NCBI GenBank assembly: GCA_022510805.1
Contig: JAFLSS010000017.1
Span: 1-32,553 of the forward strand
Length of the DNA: 32,553 nucleotides
DNA from: Akkermansiaceae bacterium
GTDB lineage: Bacteria; Verrucomicrobiota; Verrucomicrobiia; Verrucomicrobiales; Akkermansiaceae
Direction of reading: 5' to 3'
Under the pieces are notes generated by a model. The model was not told the DNA's origin and made no database searches. It was given only the letters and a program-made list of their open reading frames with translations. Numbering within the stretch: the stretch's first letter is position 1; each line of letters begins with the position of its first letter. The position numbers were made by a program, and so were the translations under genes. Of this stretch, positions 1 through 8,549 are shown one piece after another.

Positions 1-79
1 AAGAGCACCTTTTTTGTGCCCTCAACGTGTCGCATTTAATTTTGCCACTCTCATCACTGTAAATGGCGTCAGTTTAGAA

Positions 80-108
80 TTGCCATATGCCTCCGAAGAT
101 GGTAGACT
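80..108 (+). promoter_or_regulatory. Promoter of alaS
   Basis: A -35 TTGCCA (80-85) and -10 TAGACT (103-108) are separated by exactly 17 bp. Transcription would begin near 115, giving a leader of about 40 nt before the ATG at 154. This is the longest leader among the promoters near start codons in this window apart from that of the lipoprotein gene. Position and spacing fit a sigma70-type promoter; it is a prediction only. Confidence 0.55.
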
Positions 109-115
109 GGGCGCG

Positions 116-142
116 GCGGGGGTGGTGTGGTTAATCCCCCGC
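116..142 (+). promoter_or_regulatory. Hairpin in the alaS leader
   Basis: GCGGGGG (116-122) pairs perfectly with CCCCCGC (136-142) across a 13-nt loop. It ends 11 nt before the ATG at 154, inside the predicted 5' leader. It could act on translation or be a transcription attenuator, but no run of T follows it, so an intrinsic terminator is unlikely. The alternative GTG start at 127 lies in the loop. Confidence 0.4.
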
Positions 143-153
143 GAACTCTGATT

Positions 154-2967
154 ATGATGACATCTGCTCAAATCCGCCAAAGTTTCCTGGATTTCTTTCA
201 TGAGAAGCAACATGCCGTGGTGCCCTCTGCCTCTCTTATGCCGCAGAGCCCGGGGCTCTTGTTCACCAATGCCGGCATGAACCAGTTTGTGCCTTACTTC
301 CTGGGCGTGTGGACTCCGCCGTGGTCTCCCGCACGCGCGGCGGACACCCAAAAGTGCATCCGCGCAGGCGGCAAGCACAACGACCTGGAGGATGTGGGGC
401 AGGACTCCTACCACCACACTTTCTTTGAAATGCTCGGCAACTGGTCGTTTGGCGACTACTTCAAAAAAGAAGCCATCAACTGGGCGTGGGAGCTCATCGT
501 CGAGCGCTGGGGCTTCCCGGTGCAGCGCCTGTATGCCACCGTGTACGCGCCGGACAAAGCCGCGGGCGACCCCGGCGAGTTTGATCAGGAGGCCTATGAC
601 ACATGGGCTGGGCTCTTCGCCTCCAAGGGGTTGGATCCCAAGGTGCATGTGGTGAACGGCAATGTGCATGACAATTTCTGGATGATGGGCGAGACCGGCC
701 CCTGCGGCCCCTGCTCCGAGCTGCATGTGGATCTCTCCCCGGAGGGTGATACCCAGGGCAGATTGGTCAATGCCGACAGCGACCTCTGCATCGAAATCTG
801 GAATCTCGTCTTCATCCAATACAACGCAGAAAAAGACGGCAGCTTCCGCGACCTGCCGGCCCGCCACGTGGACACAGGCATGGGCTTTGAGCGCGCCTGC
901 GCCATGATGCAGTGCACCAATGGATTCACTGATTTCTCCCGCCGCGTGTCCAACTACAGCACCGATGTCTTCCGCCCCATCTTCACGCGCCTGGAAAGCA
1001 TCTCCGGCCACCGGTATGTTGACCTCTACCCGAAGGATGCCTCCCCGGAGCAAAAAGCCACTCTGCAGGAGAGCATTGCCTTCCGCGTGATTGCCGACCA
1101 TATCCGCACGCTGAGCTTCTCCATTGCAGATGGTATCTTGCCCGGCAACAACGGCCGCAACTACGTGCTGCGCCGCATCTTGCGCCGCGCCGTGCGCTAT
1201 GGCCGCAGCCTCGGCCTCACCAAGCCCTTCCTCTCTGAGCTGGTGGACACCCTTGTGGAGGAGATGGGCGGCGTCTTCCCGGAGCTCATCGCCCGCGCCA
1301 CCACAATCAAAGACGTGCTCCTGCGTGAGGAAACAAGCTTCAATGAAACCCTCGACCGCGGGTTGGATCTCTTTGACAAAGAGGCCTCAGCAGCGGCTCG
1401 CATCTCCGGTGACTTCGCCTTCAAGCTCTACGATACCTACGGCTTCCCCATCGACCTGACCTGTCTCATGGCCCGCGAGCGCGGCATTGAGGTGGACACC
1501 CCCCGCTTTGAGGAGCTCATGGAAGAGCAGCGCCAGCGCGCAAAGGCCGCGCAGAAAAAGCAGATCGTGCGCGCGCTCGACCTCAAGACCGAGCAGGTCA
1601 CCCGCTTCACCGGCTACACCGAGGACACCGCCTCAGCGCTTGTCACCGAGCTGCATGAGCAGGACGGTCTCATCTTCGTCATCACCGATCAATCTCCCTT
1701 CTACGCCGAAATGGGCGGCCAGGTGAGTGATGCCGGCACGCTGGAATACAACGGCGACTCCTGCCCGGTGCTCGGTGTGCAGCAGATCGGCCAGGCCCGC
1801 GCCCACCTCATTTCCGCGCAAGATGGCGTGCTGCCTCCCGTGGGGGCGCAGATCACCCTGACGGTGGATGCCGACCGCCGCCGCGCCATCGAGGCGCACC
1901 ACAGCGCCACCCACCTGCTGCACAAAGCGCTGCGCATGGTGGTGAGCGATGATGTGGCGCAGCAGGGCTCACTGGTAGATGCCGACCGCCTGCGCTTCGA
2001 TGTGAACAGCGCCCCCATCTCCAAAGAGCAGCTCCGCCGGGTGGAAGAGCTTGTCAACCAATGGGTGGCTGAGGATCTCAGCGTCTGCTGCCGCGAATAC
2101 CCCATGAGCGAGATCCGCCGGCACAAGGAGGTGTGCCAATTCTTCGGAGATAAATACGGAGACGTGGTGCGACTCGTGCAGATGGGCGGTGAGCCCGGCA
2201 GCTTTGATGGCGTGTCCATGGAGCTCTGCGGCGGCACCCACGTGCCGAGCACCGGCAAAGTCGGTTTCTTCAAAGTGCGCAGCGAGGGCGCCATCGCCAG
2301 CGGTGTGCGCCGCATCGAAGCCTCCTGCGGCCAAGCCGGCTACGGCGTGGTGCGCGATATGGTAGAGAGCCGCCTGCCCGAGGCCAAAGAATCCCTCGAC
2401 AAACTGGCAGAGGCCAATGCCAAGCTCGCCGAGCTCGGCCAGCCGCTTGTCCCTGTGCCCACCAATGATGCCCAACCCGGCAAAAAGGCCCTGGAAGCGC
2501 GCGATATTCACACCATCAACTCCCTGCTGGATGCCTTCCACTCCTACCTCAGCACCCTCAAGGAAGCTGCGCTGGAGGCAGACAAGCGCCTGAAAAAAGC
2601 CCGCGCCGCCGCCGCCGCCAGCCAAGCGGACGCTCTGCTGGCAGAGCAGCTCAGCGGCTCGCGGCTCGTGCTCAGCGCAGAGGGCGATGCCAACCTGCTC
2701 ACCGAGCTCTTCAACGGCCTGCGCAAGCGCCACTTTGAGGGCGCCGCCTTCCTTGTGGCAGATGATGGCGGAGCCCTCTCCCTGGGCGCCTTCTGCGGCA
2801 GAGAGGCTCAGGCCGCCGGACTCAAAGCCGGGGACCTCATCCGCACTCTCGCCTCCATCGTGCAAGGCAAAGGCGGCGGCAAGGCCGACATGGCGCGCGG
2901 CTCCGGCGCCCTGCGCGATGCCAAGGACGCCCTGCTGGCTGAGGCGCATTCCGCCCTGGGCATCTGA
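154..2967 (+). CDS. alaS: Alanine-tRNA ligase (AlaRS)
   Basis: Cytoplasmic class II synthetase that charges tRNA-Ala with alanine and edits mischarged serine or glycine. The N-terminal catalytic domain opens with the family-typical TSAQIRQSFLDFF. The editing domain shows its zinc ligands as HSATH (H583, H587) and CGGTH (C692, H696). The C-terminal DHHA1-type domain ends with the glycine-rich GGGKADMARGSG. The length of 937 residues is slightly above the usual 870-900. The frame extends upstream to a GTG at 127, but family similarity begins at the ATG pair 154/157, so I start there; 157 is equally possible. No Shine-Dalgarno sequence is visible. The pssA and acyltransferase genes follow on the same strand with short gaps, suggesting one transcription unit from the promoter at 80-108. 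Confidence 0.97.
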   Translation: MMTSAQIRQSFLDFFHEKQHAVVPSASLMPQSPGLLFTNAGMNQFVPYFLGVWTPPWSPARAADTQKCIRAGGKHNDLEDVGQDSYHHTFFEMLGNWSFGDYFKKEAINWAWELIVERWGFPVQRLYATVYAPDKAAGDPGEFDQEAYDTWAGLFASKGLDPKVHVVNGNVHDNFWMMGETGPCGPCSELHVDLSPEGDTQGRLVNADSDLCIEIWNLVFIQYNAEKDGSFRDLPARHVDTGMGFERACAMMQCTNGFTDFSRRVSNYSTDVFRPIFTRLESISGHRYVDLYPKDASPEQKATLQESIAFRVIADHIRTLSFSIADGILPGNNGRNYVLRRILRRAVRYGRSLGLTKPFLSELVDTLVEEMGGVFPELIARATTIKDVLLREETSFNETLDRGLDLFDKEASAAARISGDFAFKLYDTYGFPIDLTCLMARERGIEVDTPRFEELMEEQRQRAKAAQKKQIVRALDLKTEQVTRFTGYTEDTASALVTELHEQDGLIFVITDQSPFYAEMGGQVSDAGTLEYNGDSCPVLGVQQIGQARAHLISAQDGVLPPVGAQITLTVDADRRRAIEAHHSATHLLHKALRMVVSDDVAQQGSLVDADRLRFDVNSAPISKEQLRRVEELVNQWVAEDLSVCCREYPMSEIRRHKEVCQFFGDKYGDVVRLVQMGGEPGSFDGVSMELCGGTHVPSTGKVGFFKVRSEGAIASGVRRIEASCGQAGYGVVRDMVESRLPEAKESLDKLAEANAKLAELGQPLVPVPTNDAQPGKKALEARDIHTINSLLDAFHSYLSTLKEAALEADKRLKKARAAAAASQADALLAEQLSGSRLVLSAEGDANLLTELFNGLRKRHFEGAAFLVADDGGALSLGAFCGREAQAAGLKAGDLIRTLASIVQGKGGGKADMARGSGALRDAKDALLAEAHSALGI

Positions 2968-2987
2968 GCCGCTTCTTCCCACACCTC

Positions 2988-3024
2988 CCGCCGGGGGCAG
3001 CGCGCACCAAGCGCCCCCCGGCGG
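2988..3024 (+). other. Strong GC hairpin between alaS and pssA
   Basis: CCGCCGGGGG (2988-2997) pairs fully with CCCCCGGCGG (3015-3024) over a 17-nt loop. It starts 20 nt after the alaS stop and ends 39 nt before pssA. No T run follows, so it looks more like an mRNA-stabilising or processing hairpin, or a weak attenuator, than a complete terminator. Confidence 0.45.
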
Positions 3025-3063
3025 AGCCGCTTCTCCACACCATCCATCCCCCCCTACCCACCC

Positions 3064-3930
3064 ATGGCCCTACCTCCCCCACCCGTCTACCCGGATGAGC
3101 CCAAGATCCCCATCCTGCCGAACATGCTCACCGCGGGCAACCTCCTGTGCGGCTTCTTCTCCATCCTCACCATCTTTAAGGGCATGGCCTTTGCCTCCGG
3201 CACCCCGGAGGCCTTTGAGTACTACCAGCAAGCCACCTATTTCATCTTTGCCGCGTGCGTGTTTGACCTGCTGGACGGCAGGGTGGCGCGCATGTGCCAC
3301 GCCGATGGCCCCTTCGGCCGAGAGTTTGACTCCATAGCAGATGTCGTCTCCTTCGGCATCGCGCCCGCGCTGCTGCTGGCACGCGCCGTGCTTTTCGAGC
3401 TGCCGGTGCCATTTCTCGGGCACGGCATCGCCGTGATCTACCTGCTGTGCGCCGCGCTGCGCCTCGCGCGCTTCAACTGCATGGCCGCCGCCCCGCGCAA
3501 ACCCAACCAAAGCTCCGACTTTGTGGGCCTGCCCGTGCCCATGGCCGCCGGCGCCGTGGTGAGCACCATGTATCTGGTCATCGACATCACCACCAACCGC
3601 AACCTCGTCATCGCCCAGCCGTGGCAAATCAGCATGGCCGGCGCCATGACCATCGTATCCCTGCTCATGATGAGCCGCGTCATCTACCCCAGCTTCAAGC
3701 ACGTCACCTTCCAAAAACGCGGCACCATCATGGCCATGCTCATGGCCGTGGTTGCCGTGTGCGCCCTCATCTCCTTCCCGTGGATAGCGCCGGCGCTCAT
3801 CTTCCTGTGCTACCTGCTCTACGGGTTGATCGTGCGCCCCTTCCTCACGCGCAAGATGCGCCGCGCGCTGGAAGTTGATACAGAAGATGAAGATGACAAC
3901 GAGGCCCCCCCGGCGGGCACCCACCACTAA
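3064..3930 (+). CDS. pssA: CDP-diacylglycerol-serine O-phosphatidyltransferase
   Basis: Integral membrane enzyme that makes phosphatidylserine from CDP-diacylglycerol and serine, the first step towards phosphatidylethanolamine. The CDP-alcohol phosphatidyltransferase signature DGx2ARx8Gx3Dx3D is complete: D71, G72, A75, R76, G85, D89 and D93. About seven hydrophobic segments follow, and the tail is short and acidic (residues about 268-282). The length of 288 residues fits the membrane-bound (subclass II, Bacillus-type) enzymes rather than the soluble E. coli type. The related phosphatidylglycerophosphate or phosphatidylinositol synthases share the signature, but PssA fits best in overall pattern. 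It sits 96 nt after alaS with a hairpin between; the acyltransferase starts 9 nt later. Confidence 0.9.
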   Translation: MALPPPPVYPDEPKIPILPNMLTAGNLLCGFFSILTIFKGMAFASGTPEAFEYYQQATYFIFAACVFDLLDGRVARMCHADGPFGREFDSIADVVSFGIAPALLLARAVLFELPVPFLGHGIAVIYLLCAALRLARFNCMAAAPRKPNQSSDFVGLPVPMAAGAVVSTMYLVIDITTNRNLVIAQPWQISMAGAMTIVSLLMMSRVIYPSFKHVTFQKRGTIMAMLMAVVAVCALISFPWIAPALIFLCYLLYGLIVRPFLTRKMRRALEVDTEDEDDNEAPPAGTHH

Positions 3931-3939
3931 CCCCCCGCC

Positions 3940-5019
3940 ATGCCCAAGCAACGCATCGAATGGATTGACTTCTGCCGAGTCTACACCGCCTTTGCCGTGA
4001 TTGTGCGCCACTGCGACCGGCACTACGGCCACTTCGCCTACGTGGCGGACCTGTTCAACTACCGCAGCCTCATCTACTTTTTCTTCCTGATGGCGGGCTA
4101 CTTCACGCACCGCGCCGCGCCCGGGCAATGGCTGGACTGGGCGCGCACCCGCCGCCTGCTCGTGCCCTACCTGTTTTGGACCCTCATCGCCATCGTCACC
4201 ATGGTGCCGCTCATGCACCTCAGCGAGATCGGGCAAGGGGATTGGAGCTGGGTATCGCCCATGATCCTGTGGCGCGAGAGCGGGCTGCACTCGTGGTGCT
4301 ACTGGGACTACAGCAATGTGCCCATCTGGTTCCTGCGCACGCTGATCCTGCTCGCCCTCATCAGCCCCCTGCTGCAGCGGCTGCCGCTCAAGGCCATGCT
4401 CGGCCTCATCCTCATCACCTTTGCCGCGAGCGATGTCCTCTGCGAGGCCGACCCCGAAACCGCTGAGCACTACCACCGCGGCGGCGTGGGCTGGCTGCCT
4501 TTCCGGCTCTACGAGAGTGTCCTTGCGCTGGGCTTTTATGCGGGGGGGCTGCTCATCCGCCGCTACGCCACAGCCGAGCAGCTCAGCGCCTTTGTGCGCA
4601 GCTATGCGTGGCTACCGCCGGCCGGCGCGCTGGCCCTGCTACCGGCAGTATATTGGTGGGGCTTCTACCCGCCGGTGCAGAGCAGCGCCCTCGTCCTGCT
4701 CGGCGTGGCCACCACACTGAGCATCGGCAGCCTCTGCCAGCAATACCTGCCGCGCGTCTGCCACTGGGTTGCGCAGTGGGGCACAGCAGCCTTCTTCATC
4801 TACATCACACATTTCATGCTGCTGCACCTCCTGAGGCTTCTGCTCACAGGCAATTACAGCGGCGGGCTCACCCCCCTGCAAGCCACCTGGGCACCGTGGG
4901 TTATCTGCATCGTCAGCCTCGTGCTCTACCGGCTGCTGGTGCGCCTCTTCCCGCGCTTCATGAGTGTCGTCGCCATGGCGCCCCTCCCCTCCGGCAAGCG
5001 CGGCGCCCAAGCAGAGTGA
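3940..5019 (+). CDS. Membrane acyltransferase, acyltransferase-3 family
   Basis: Polytopic inner membrane protein with about ten hydrophobic segments. The N-terminus reads as the acyltransferase-3 (OafA/WecH/NodX-type) pattern: IEWIDFCRVYTAFAVIVRH at residues 6-24 with the conserved RH pair, then a segment ending in FFFLMAGYF. These enzymes move acetyl or other short acyl groups onto surface sugars, peptidoglycan, lipids or small molecules. The substrate cannot be told from this sequence. The length of 359 residues is normal for a stand-alone membrane domain; there is no SGNH extension. It begins 9 nt after pssA and probably shares its transcript, so an envelope substrate is a reasonable guess. 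The gene ends 26 nt from the converging DUF805 gene. Confidence 0.85.
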   Translation: MPKQRIEWIDFCRVYTAFAVIVRHCDRHYGHFAYVADLFNYRSLIYFFFLMAGYFTHRAAPGQWLDWARTRRLLVPYLFWTLIAIVTMVPLMHLSEIGQGDWSWVSPMILWRESGLHSWCYWDYSNVPIWFLRTLILLALISPLLQRLPLKAMLGLILITFAASDVLCEADPETAEHYHRGGVGWLPFRLYESVLALGFYAGGLLIRRYATAEQLSAFVRSYAWLPPAGALALLPAVYWWGFYPPVQSSALVLLGVATTLSIGSLCQQYLPRVCHWVAQWGTAAFFIYITHFMLLHLLRLLLTGNYSGGLTPLQATWAPWVICIVSLVLYRLLVRLFPRFMSVVAMAPLPSGKRGAQAE

Positions 5020-5045
5020 GCCGCACCTCCCCTCACGCCACAAAC

Positions 5046-5591
5046 TCAACAGGAAGGCGGCTCGGGCAGAGTGCCGGGCTTGGCGGCTTGGGTGGGCAAG
5101 CAGCACAGGATCATAACCACCAGCATCACCAGCCCGCCCATCAGGAAAGGCAGCCCCTGCGCCACGATGAGCCCCATCACCCACCAGGGATTTTGCCCGG
5201 CATCGCGCAGGCGGCGCGCCGTGGCGCTGAGGGTGGGCACTATGACCAGCACACCCCACACCACACCCAGCAGACCACCCACGATGGCAAAGGGAAACTT
5301 CTGCCACGGCGAGCTCCAAAAATCACAGCTCACCTCGCTCACCATCGCCCAGAACTCCTCCTCTGCAAAGCAGCTCACATCCCCCCTGCACAGCACTTCA
5401 ATAGCGATTGTCTGGCCGATGAACGGATCCTCCAGCAGCACCCGCCAATACTGCAGCAGCGCCACAATGCCCGGCAGGAAAAACAGGATGCAGATGAGGT
5501 GAGTCGCGACGATAAAGTTCCAGTAAAGCGAGCGCGAGTCCTTGCCGTAAAAATCCGAATAATGCGCAAAACCATGCAGGAGAGCCTTCAT
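5046..5591 (-). CDS. DUF805 family inner membrane protein
   Basis: A 181-residue membrane protein with three to four hydrophobic segments. Features of the DUF805 family are visible: the N-terminal YSDFYGKDSRSLYWNF (the family's F-GRASRSEYW-type motif) and, in the second half, VPTLSATARRLRDAGQNPWW, matching the conserved TARRLHD-G--WW motif. Family members such as YhaH/YhaI of E. coli have no settled function. The start codon overlaps the ppk1 stop by 4 nt, so it is translationally coupled to ppk1 and lies last in that unit. A stretch near residues 88-108 between membrane segments has three cysteines and several acidic residues, which is unusual for the family. Its role beside polyphosphate kinase is unknown. 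Confidence 0.8.
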   Translation of the reverse strand: MKALLHGFAHYSDFYGKDSRSLYWNFIVATHLICILFFLPGIVALLQYWRVLLEDPFIGQTIAIEVLCRGDVSCFAEEEFWAMVSEVSCDFWSSPWQKFPFAIVGGLLGVVWGVLVIVPTLSATARRLRDAGQNPWWVMGLIVAQGLPFLMGGLVMLVVMILCCLPTQAAKPGTLPEPPSC

Positions 5592-7672
5592 CGGGAGGAT
5601 TTGGGGAGGTGGGGTTCGAGGGAGGTGAGGCTGTTGTGCTCACGCGTGCGGGCATGCTGCTGCGCCTGGTGCTGCAGGAACTCCTGCATGCGGAACGGCG
5701 GCTCAAGAAGGGGGGCAAGCAGAGCCGAGCCGCCGGATTCATTGAGCAGCGAGGCCTGCGTATTATCGCGAAAACAGGCCGCCAGGATATCCATCGCGCG
5801 CCGCGCCAGCTTTTTATCCTCAATCGGCACCATGAGCTCCACCCGGCGGTCCAGATTGCGGCTCATCCAATCCGCGCTCGCCATGTACACCAAAGCCTCG
5901 CCCCCATTGTGGAAGCAGAAGATGCGCGCGTGCTCCAGGTAGCGATCCACAATACTGACAATGCGGGTATGGCGGCGGCCGGTCTCAGAGGTGGGCACCC
6001 AGCAGCAGATACCGCGCACATTCAGCCGTATCTCCACCCCCGCCTCGGCGGCTTCTTCCAGCGCGCTCATCATCTCCTCATCATTGAGGGAGTTCATCTT
6101 GGCGTGCACATATGCCTTCTCGCCGCGGCGCGCGCGCGCCACCTCGGCGCGGATGAGCTCCAGCAGGCGCGCTTTCATCATCACCGGCGAGGGGAACACC
6201 CGCCGGAAGCGGTGAATCTGCGTCAACCCGGTGACACAGTTGAAAAATTGCGAGGCATCCGCCCCCAGCGCCTCATCACACGTGAGCAGCGAGAGATCGC
6301 TGTACAGCCGCGCGGTGTCCTCATTGTAATTACCGGTGCCAAAGTGACAATAGCGGCGCAGCATGCCATTCTCCCGGCGGACAATGAGCATGATCTTCGC
6401 ATGCGTCTTATAGCCTTTCACCCCGTAGACCACCTGCACCCCCGCCTGCTGCAGCCGCTCCGCCTGCGCGAGGTTGTGCCCCTCATCAAAGCGCGCCTTG
6501 AGCTCCACAAGCACCGTGACCTGCTTACCCAACTCCGCAGCGCGGCACAGGGCATTGATAAAGCGGGAATCCTGCGCCGTGCGGTAGAGCACCTGCTTGA
6601 TGGCCAGCACCTCCGGGTCGGCAGCGGCTTCCTCCATGAGCTTGACCACTGGCTCGTAGCTCTCATACGGGGTGTGGATCAGGATATCCCCCTGCGCGAT
6701 GTTGTCAAACATGGACAAATCCGGGTCGACGCTGGCCGGGAAGCAGGGACGCCACGGCGCGACTTTCAGCCGGTCGTTCCCCGGCTCGTGCGCCATGCGC
6801 CCGAAATCCACCAGGCGGAGATAACCGGGGATGCGGTAGATGGCCATCTCCCGCGCCTCCACTAGTGCTGCCAAGCGCTTTTCCAGCCGGGGCGGCACCC
6901 CCTCCGGCAGCTCCAGGCGCACACAGTCGGAGAACTTGCGCGCCACCAGCACGCGGCTCATCTCCCCGGCAAAGTCACTTCCCTCCTCCTCCTGCACGGC
7001 GATATCACCATTGCGCGTGACACGCAGCGGCGTCTGGCTGAGCAGGCGCTCCCCCTCAAAAAGATTGCCGATAAACGCCCCCACCAAGTCCTCGAGCATC
7101 ACATACCCCTCCTCCCCCAAGCAAGCGGAGTGTACACGGCGCGGCAGGCAGTCCGGCAGGGTGACAGCCACGAGCCGGCTCTCCTCCGCCGAGCCGTTGG
7201 TGAGCTCCAGCCCGAGTATCAGGCTCAGATTCGGGAGCAGCGGCGCATTCTCCACCTCCATGGCCAGCGGTGTCAGCAGCGGGGCGATGCGCGCCGTGAA
7301 ATACTCCTCCAGCGTGCTGCGCTGCGCGGCGCTCACCTCATCCATGCGCACCGGCGCAATCCCGGCCTCCTGCATGAGCGGCAGCAGCTCGTCATCCATC
7401 AGGGCATACTGCTCGCGCACCATCTCTTCTGTGCGCTTGCGCACCAGCTCCAGCTGAGCCCCGGCAGAGAGTCCCGTGAGATCCACAGCCGATTTGCCGG
7501 AGCGCTCCATGAGCACCAGCCCCCCCACACGCACCTGAAAAAACTCATCCAGATTGCTGGCAGATATCGCCAGAAACTTCAGCCGCTCAAGCAGGGGCAG
7601 CTCACGCCGCCCGGCCTGATTCAGAACGCGCTGGTTGAACTCCAGCCATGATAGTTCACGGTTAATATACAT
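5588..7672 (-). CDS. ppk1: Polyphosphate kinase 1
   Basis: Reversibly polymerises the gamma phosphate of ATP into inorganic polyphosphate, usually at the inner membrane. The N-terminal domain begins with the hallmark YINRELSWLEFNQRVL and NLDEFFQVRVGG. The two phospholipase-D-like catalytic halves follow. ELKARFDEGHN precedes the HAK motif near residue 423 (the phosphorylated histidine in the family) and CHFGTGNYNEDTARLYSD. The second half has the conserved HAKMNSLND. The length of 694 residues matches PPK1 enzymes. The ATG at 7672 is supported by a promoter whose -10 box ends 11 nt before it. A DUF805 gene overlaps the 3' end by 4 nt. Confidence 0.96.
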   Translation of the reverse strand: MYINRELSWLEFNQRVLNQAGRRELPLLERLKFLAISASNLDEFFQVRVGGLVLMERSGKSAVDLTGLSAGAQLELVRKRTEEMVREQYALMDDELLPLMQEAGIAPVRMDEVSAAQRSTLEEYFTARIAPLLTPLAMEVENAPLLPNLSLILGLELTNGSAEESRLVAVTLPDCLPRRVHSACLGEEGYVMLEDLVGAFIGNLFEGERLLSQTPLRVTRNGDIAVQEEEGSDFAGEMSRVLVARKFSDCVRLELPEGVPPRLEKRLAALVEAREMAIYRIPGYLRLVDFGRMAHEPGNDRLKVAPWRPCFPASVDPDLSMFDNIAQGDILIHTPYESYEPVVKLMEEAAADPEVLAIKQVLYRTAQDSRFINALCRAAELGKQVTVLVELKARFDEGHNLAQAERLQQAGVQVVYGVKGYKTHAKIMLIVRRENGMLRRYCHFGTGNYNEDTARLYSDLSLLTCDEALGADASQFFNCVTGLTQIHRFRRVFPSPVMMKARLLELIRAEVARARRGEKAYVHAKMNSLNDEEMMSALEEAAEAGVEIRLNVRGICCWVPTSETGRRHTRIVSIVDRYLEHARIFCFHNGGEALVYMASADWMSRNLDRRVELMVPIEDKKLARRAMDILAACFRDNTQASLLNESGGSALLAPLLEPPFRMQEFLQHQAQQHARTREHNSLTSLEPHLPKSSR

Positions 7673-7683
7673 CCCCAGCCGCC

Positions 7684-7712
7684 ATACTACACCCCGCAGC
7701 GCGCCAAGTCAA
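7684..7712 (-). promoter_or_regulatory. Promoter of ppk1, nearly leaderless
   Basis: On the minus strand, -35 TTGACT (7712-7707) and -10 TAGTAT (7689-7684) are 17 bp apart. The -10 box ends 11 nt before the ppk1 ATG at 7672, so the predicted leader is only about 4-5 nt. No Shine-Dalgarno sequence fits in that space. Confidence 0.65.
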
Positions 7713-7747
7713 GCAAGGATTTCTGCCGCTCTCCGCGCGCCGGGGCG

Positions 7748-7775
7748 CCCGGCGCTTCCCCTTGGGGAGGCCGGG
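7748..7775 (-). terminator. Possible terminator hairpin after the VC0807-family gene
   Basis: Six nucleotides downstream of the stop at 7781, two nested complementary segments form a strong hairpin: CCCGGC/GCCGGG at the base (7748-7753 with 7770-7775) and TCCCC/GGGGA at the tip with a 2-nt loop. There is no T run, so termination would be weak or Rho-assisted. It separates the gluQ-rpe cluster from the ppk1 promoter. Confidence 0.4.
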
Positions 7776-7780
7776 GCGGC

Positions 7781-8545
7781 TTAATCGGGGGTGGATTTTC
7801 CGCCCTCCCGGGGCGGCGGCGCCTCCTGCGTAAGCTGCCGGATCTTGCGCGGCACCAAGATGAACAGGCCGGTGAAGATGAGCACCACGGGGATGCTGAT
7901 GATGAGCCAGCTCCAGAAGGTGATGTTGCCCACGGCGTAATTGTACGCCACCGCCTGCTGCTCCGCCGGGAGGTGAAGCAGCGGCAGCTGAAAATGCAGG
8001 GCGATGAAGTAGCTCAGCACGGCCGAGGTCAGGAAGGTGCCGGCCAGCAGGCAATTCATCAGCCCAAGCAGCGCGCGGTAATCCGACTCGCGGTGCTGCG
8101 CGGCGATGCGCGCCTCCACCTCGCGCGTGTGAAAGAGCTCATCCGTGTAAAAAAGCACGCGCAGCAGCGAGCGCTCCCCCGTGCCGCCCAGCAGTATCAG
8201 CGTCGCGATGAAAAATGGCAGCGCCGCCTCCTTGGCAGCGTAAAACCAGGGGGTACTCGGCCGCAGTGACTCACCGGGGCCGGTCTGCGCATAGACAGTG
8301 ACCAGCCCGGTGAGCAGCGTGGTCACGATGCCCAGCAGGGTGATGAGCCCGCCTCCCCGGTGCCGCCACAAGATCCACGCGCCGTAAAGCAGCGGCAGGC
8401 TCAGCGCCACACACAAAGCCACCACGGGGCCGAGGTCATACCAGCGCCCGCCGCGGGCGGAGCACTCGTCGAGGATGAGCACCGGCAGCAGCACGCTGCA
8501 AACAATACTCAAGAGAGGGTGGGAGTGGCGCTGTGAGTCAGCCAT
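7781..8545 (-). CDS. VC0807-family (septation protein A-like) membrane protein
   Basis: A 254-residue protein with about six hydrophobic segments and a charged tail. The N-terminal half follows the VC0807/IspZ-like layout: LPVLILDECSA near residues 20-30, the pair LALSLPLLYG and LWRHRGGGLITLLGIVTTLLTG, then WFYAAKEAALPFFIATLIL around residues 100-120. This order (hydrophobic-P, lipid-facing helix, TGL, W-KE--P) is characteristic of the family. No biochemical function is established; related proteins are annotated as affecting septation or envelope. It starts 4 nt after the rpe stop and is therefore cotranscribed with rpe. No regulation specific to it is visible. Confidence 0.7.
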   Translation of the reverse strand: MADSQRHSHPLLSIVCSVLLPVLILDECSARGGRWYDLGPVVALCVALSLPLLYGAWILWRHRGGGLITLLGIVTTLLTGLVTVYAQTGPGESLRPSTPWFYAAKEAALPFFIATLILLGGTGERSLLRVLFYTDELFHTREVEARIAAQHRESDYRALLGLMNCLLAGTFLTSAVLSYFIALHFQLPLLHLPAEQQAVAYNYAVGNITFWSWLIISIPVVLIFTGLFILVPRKIRQLTQEAPPPREGGKSTPD

Positions 8546-8549
8546 GCTT

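Noticed and set aside
22..1101. 359-codon minus-strand ORF opposite alaS
   Set aside because: Mirror frame of the AlaRS catalytic domain; no motif of its own.
3070..4476. 468-codon ORF on the minus strand across pssA and the acyltransferase
   Set aside because: Antisense shadow with His/Gly/Ala/Glu-biased composition; the plus-strand genes carry clear family signatures.
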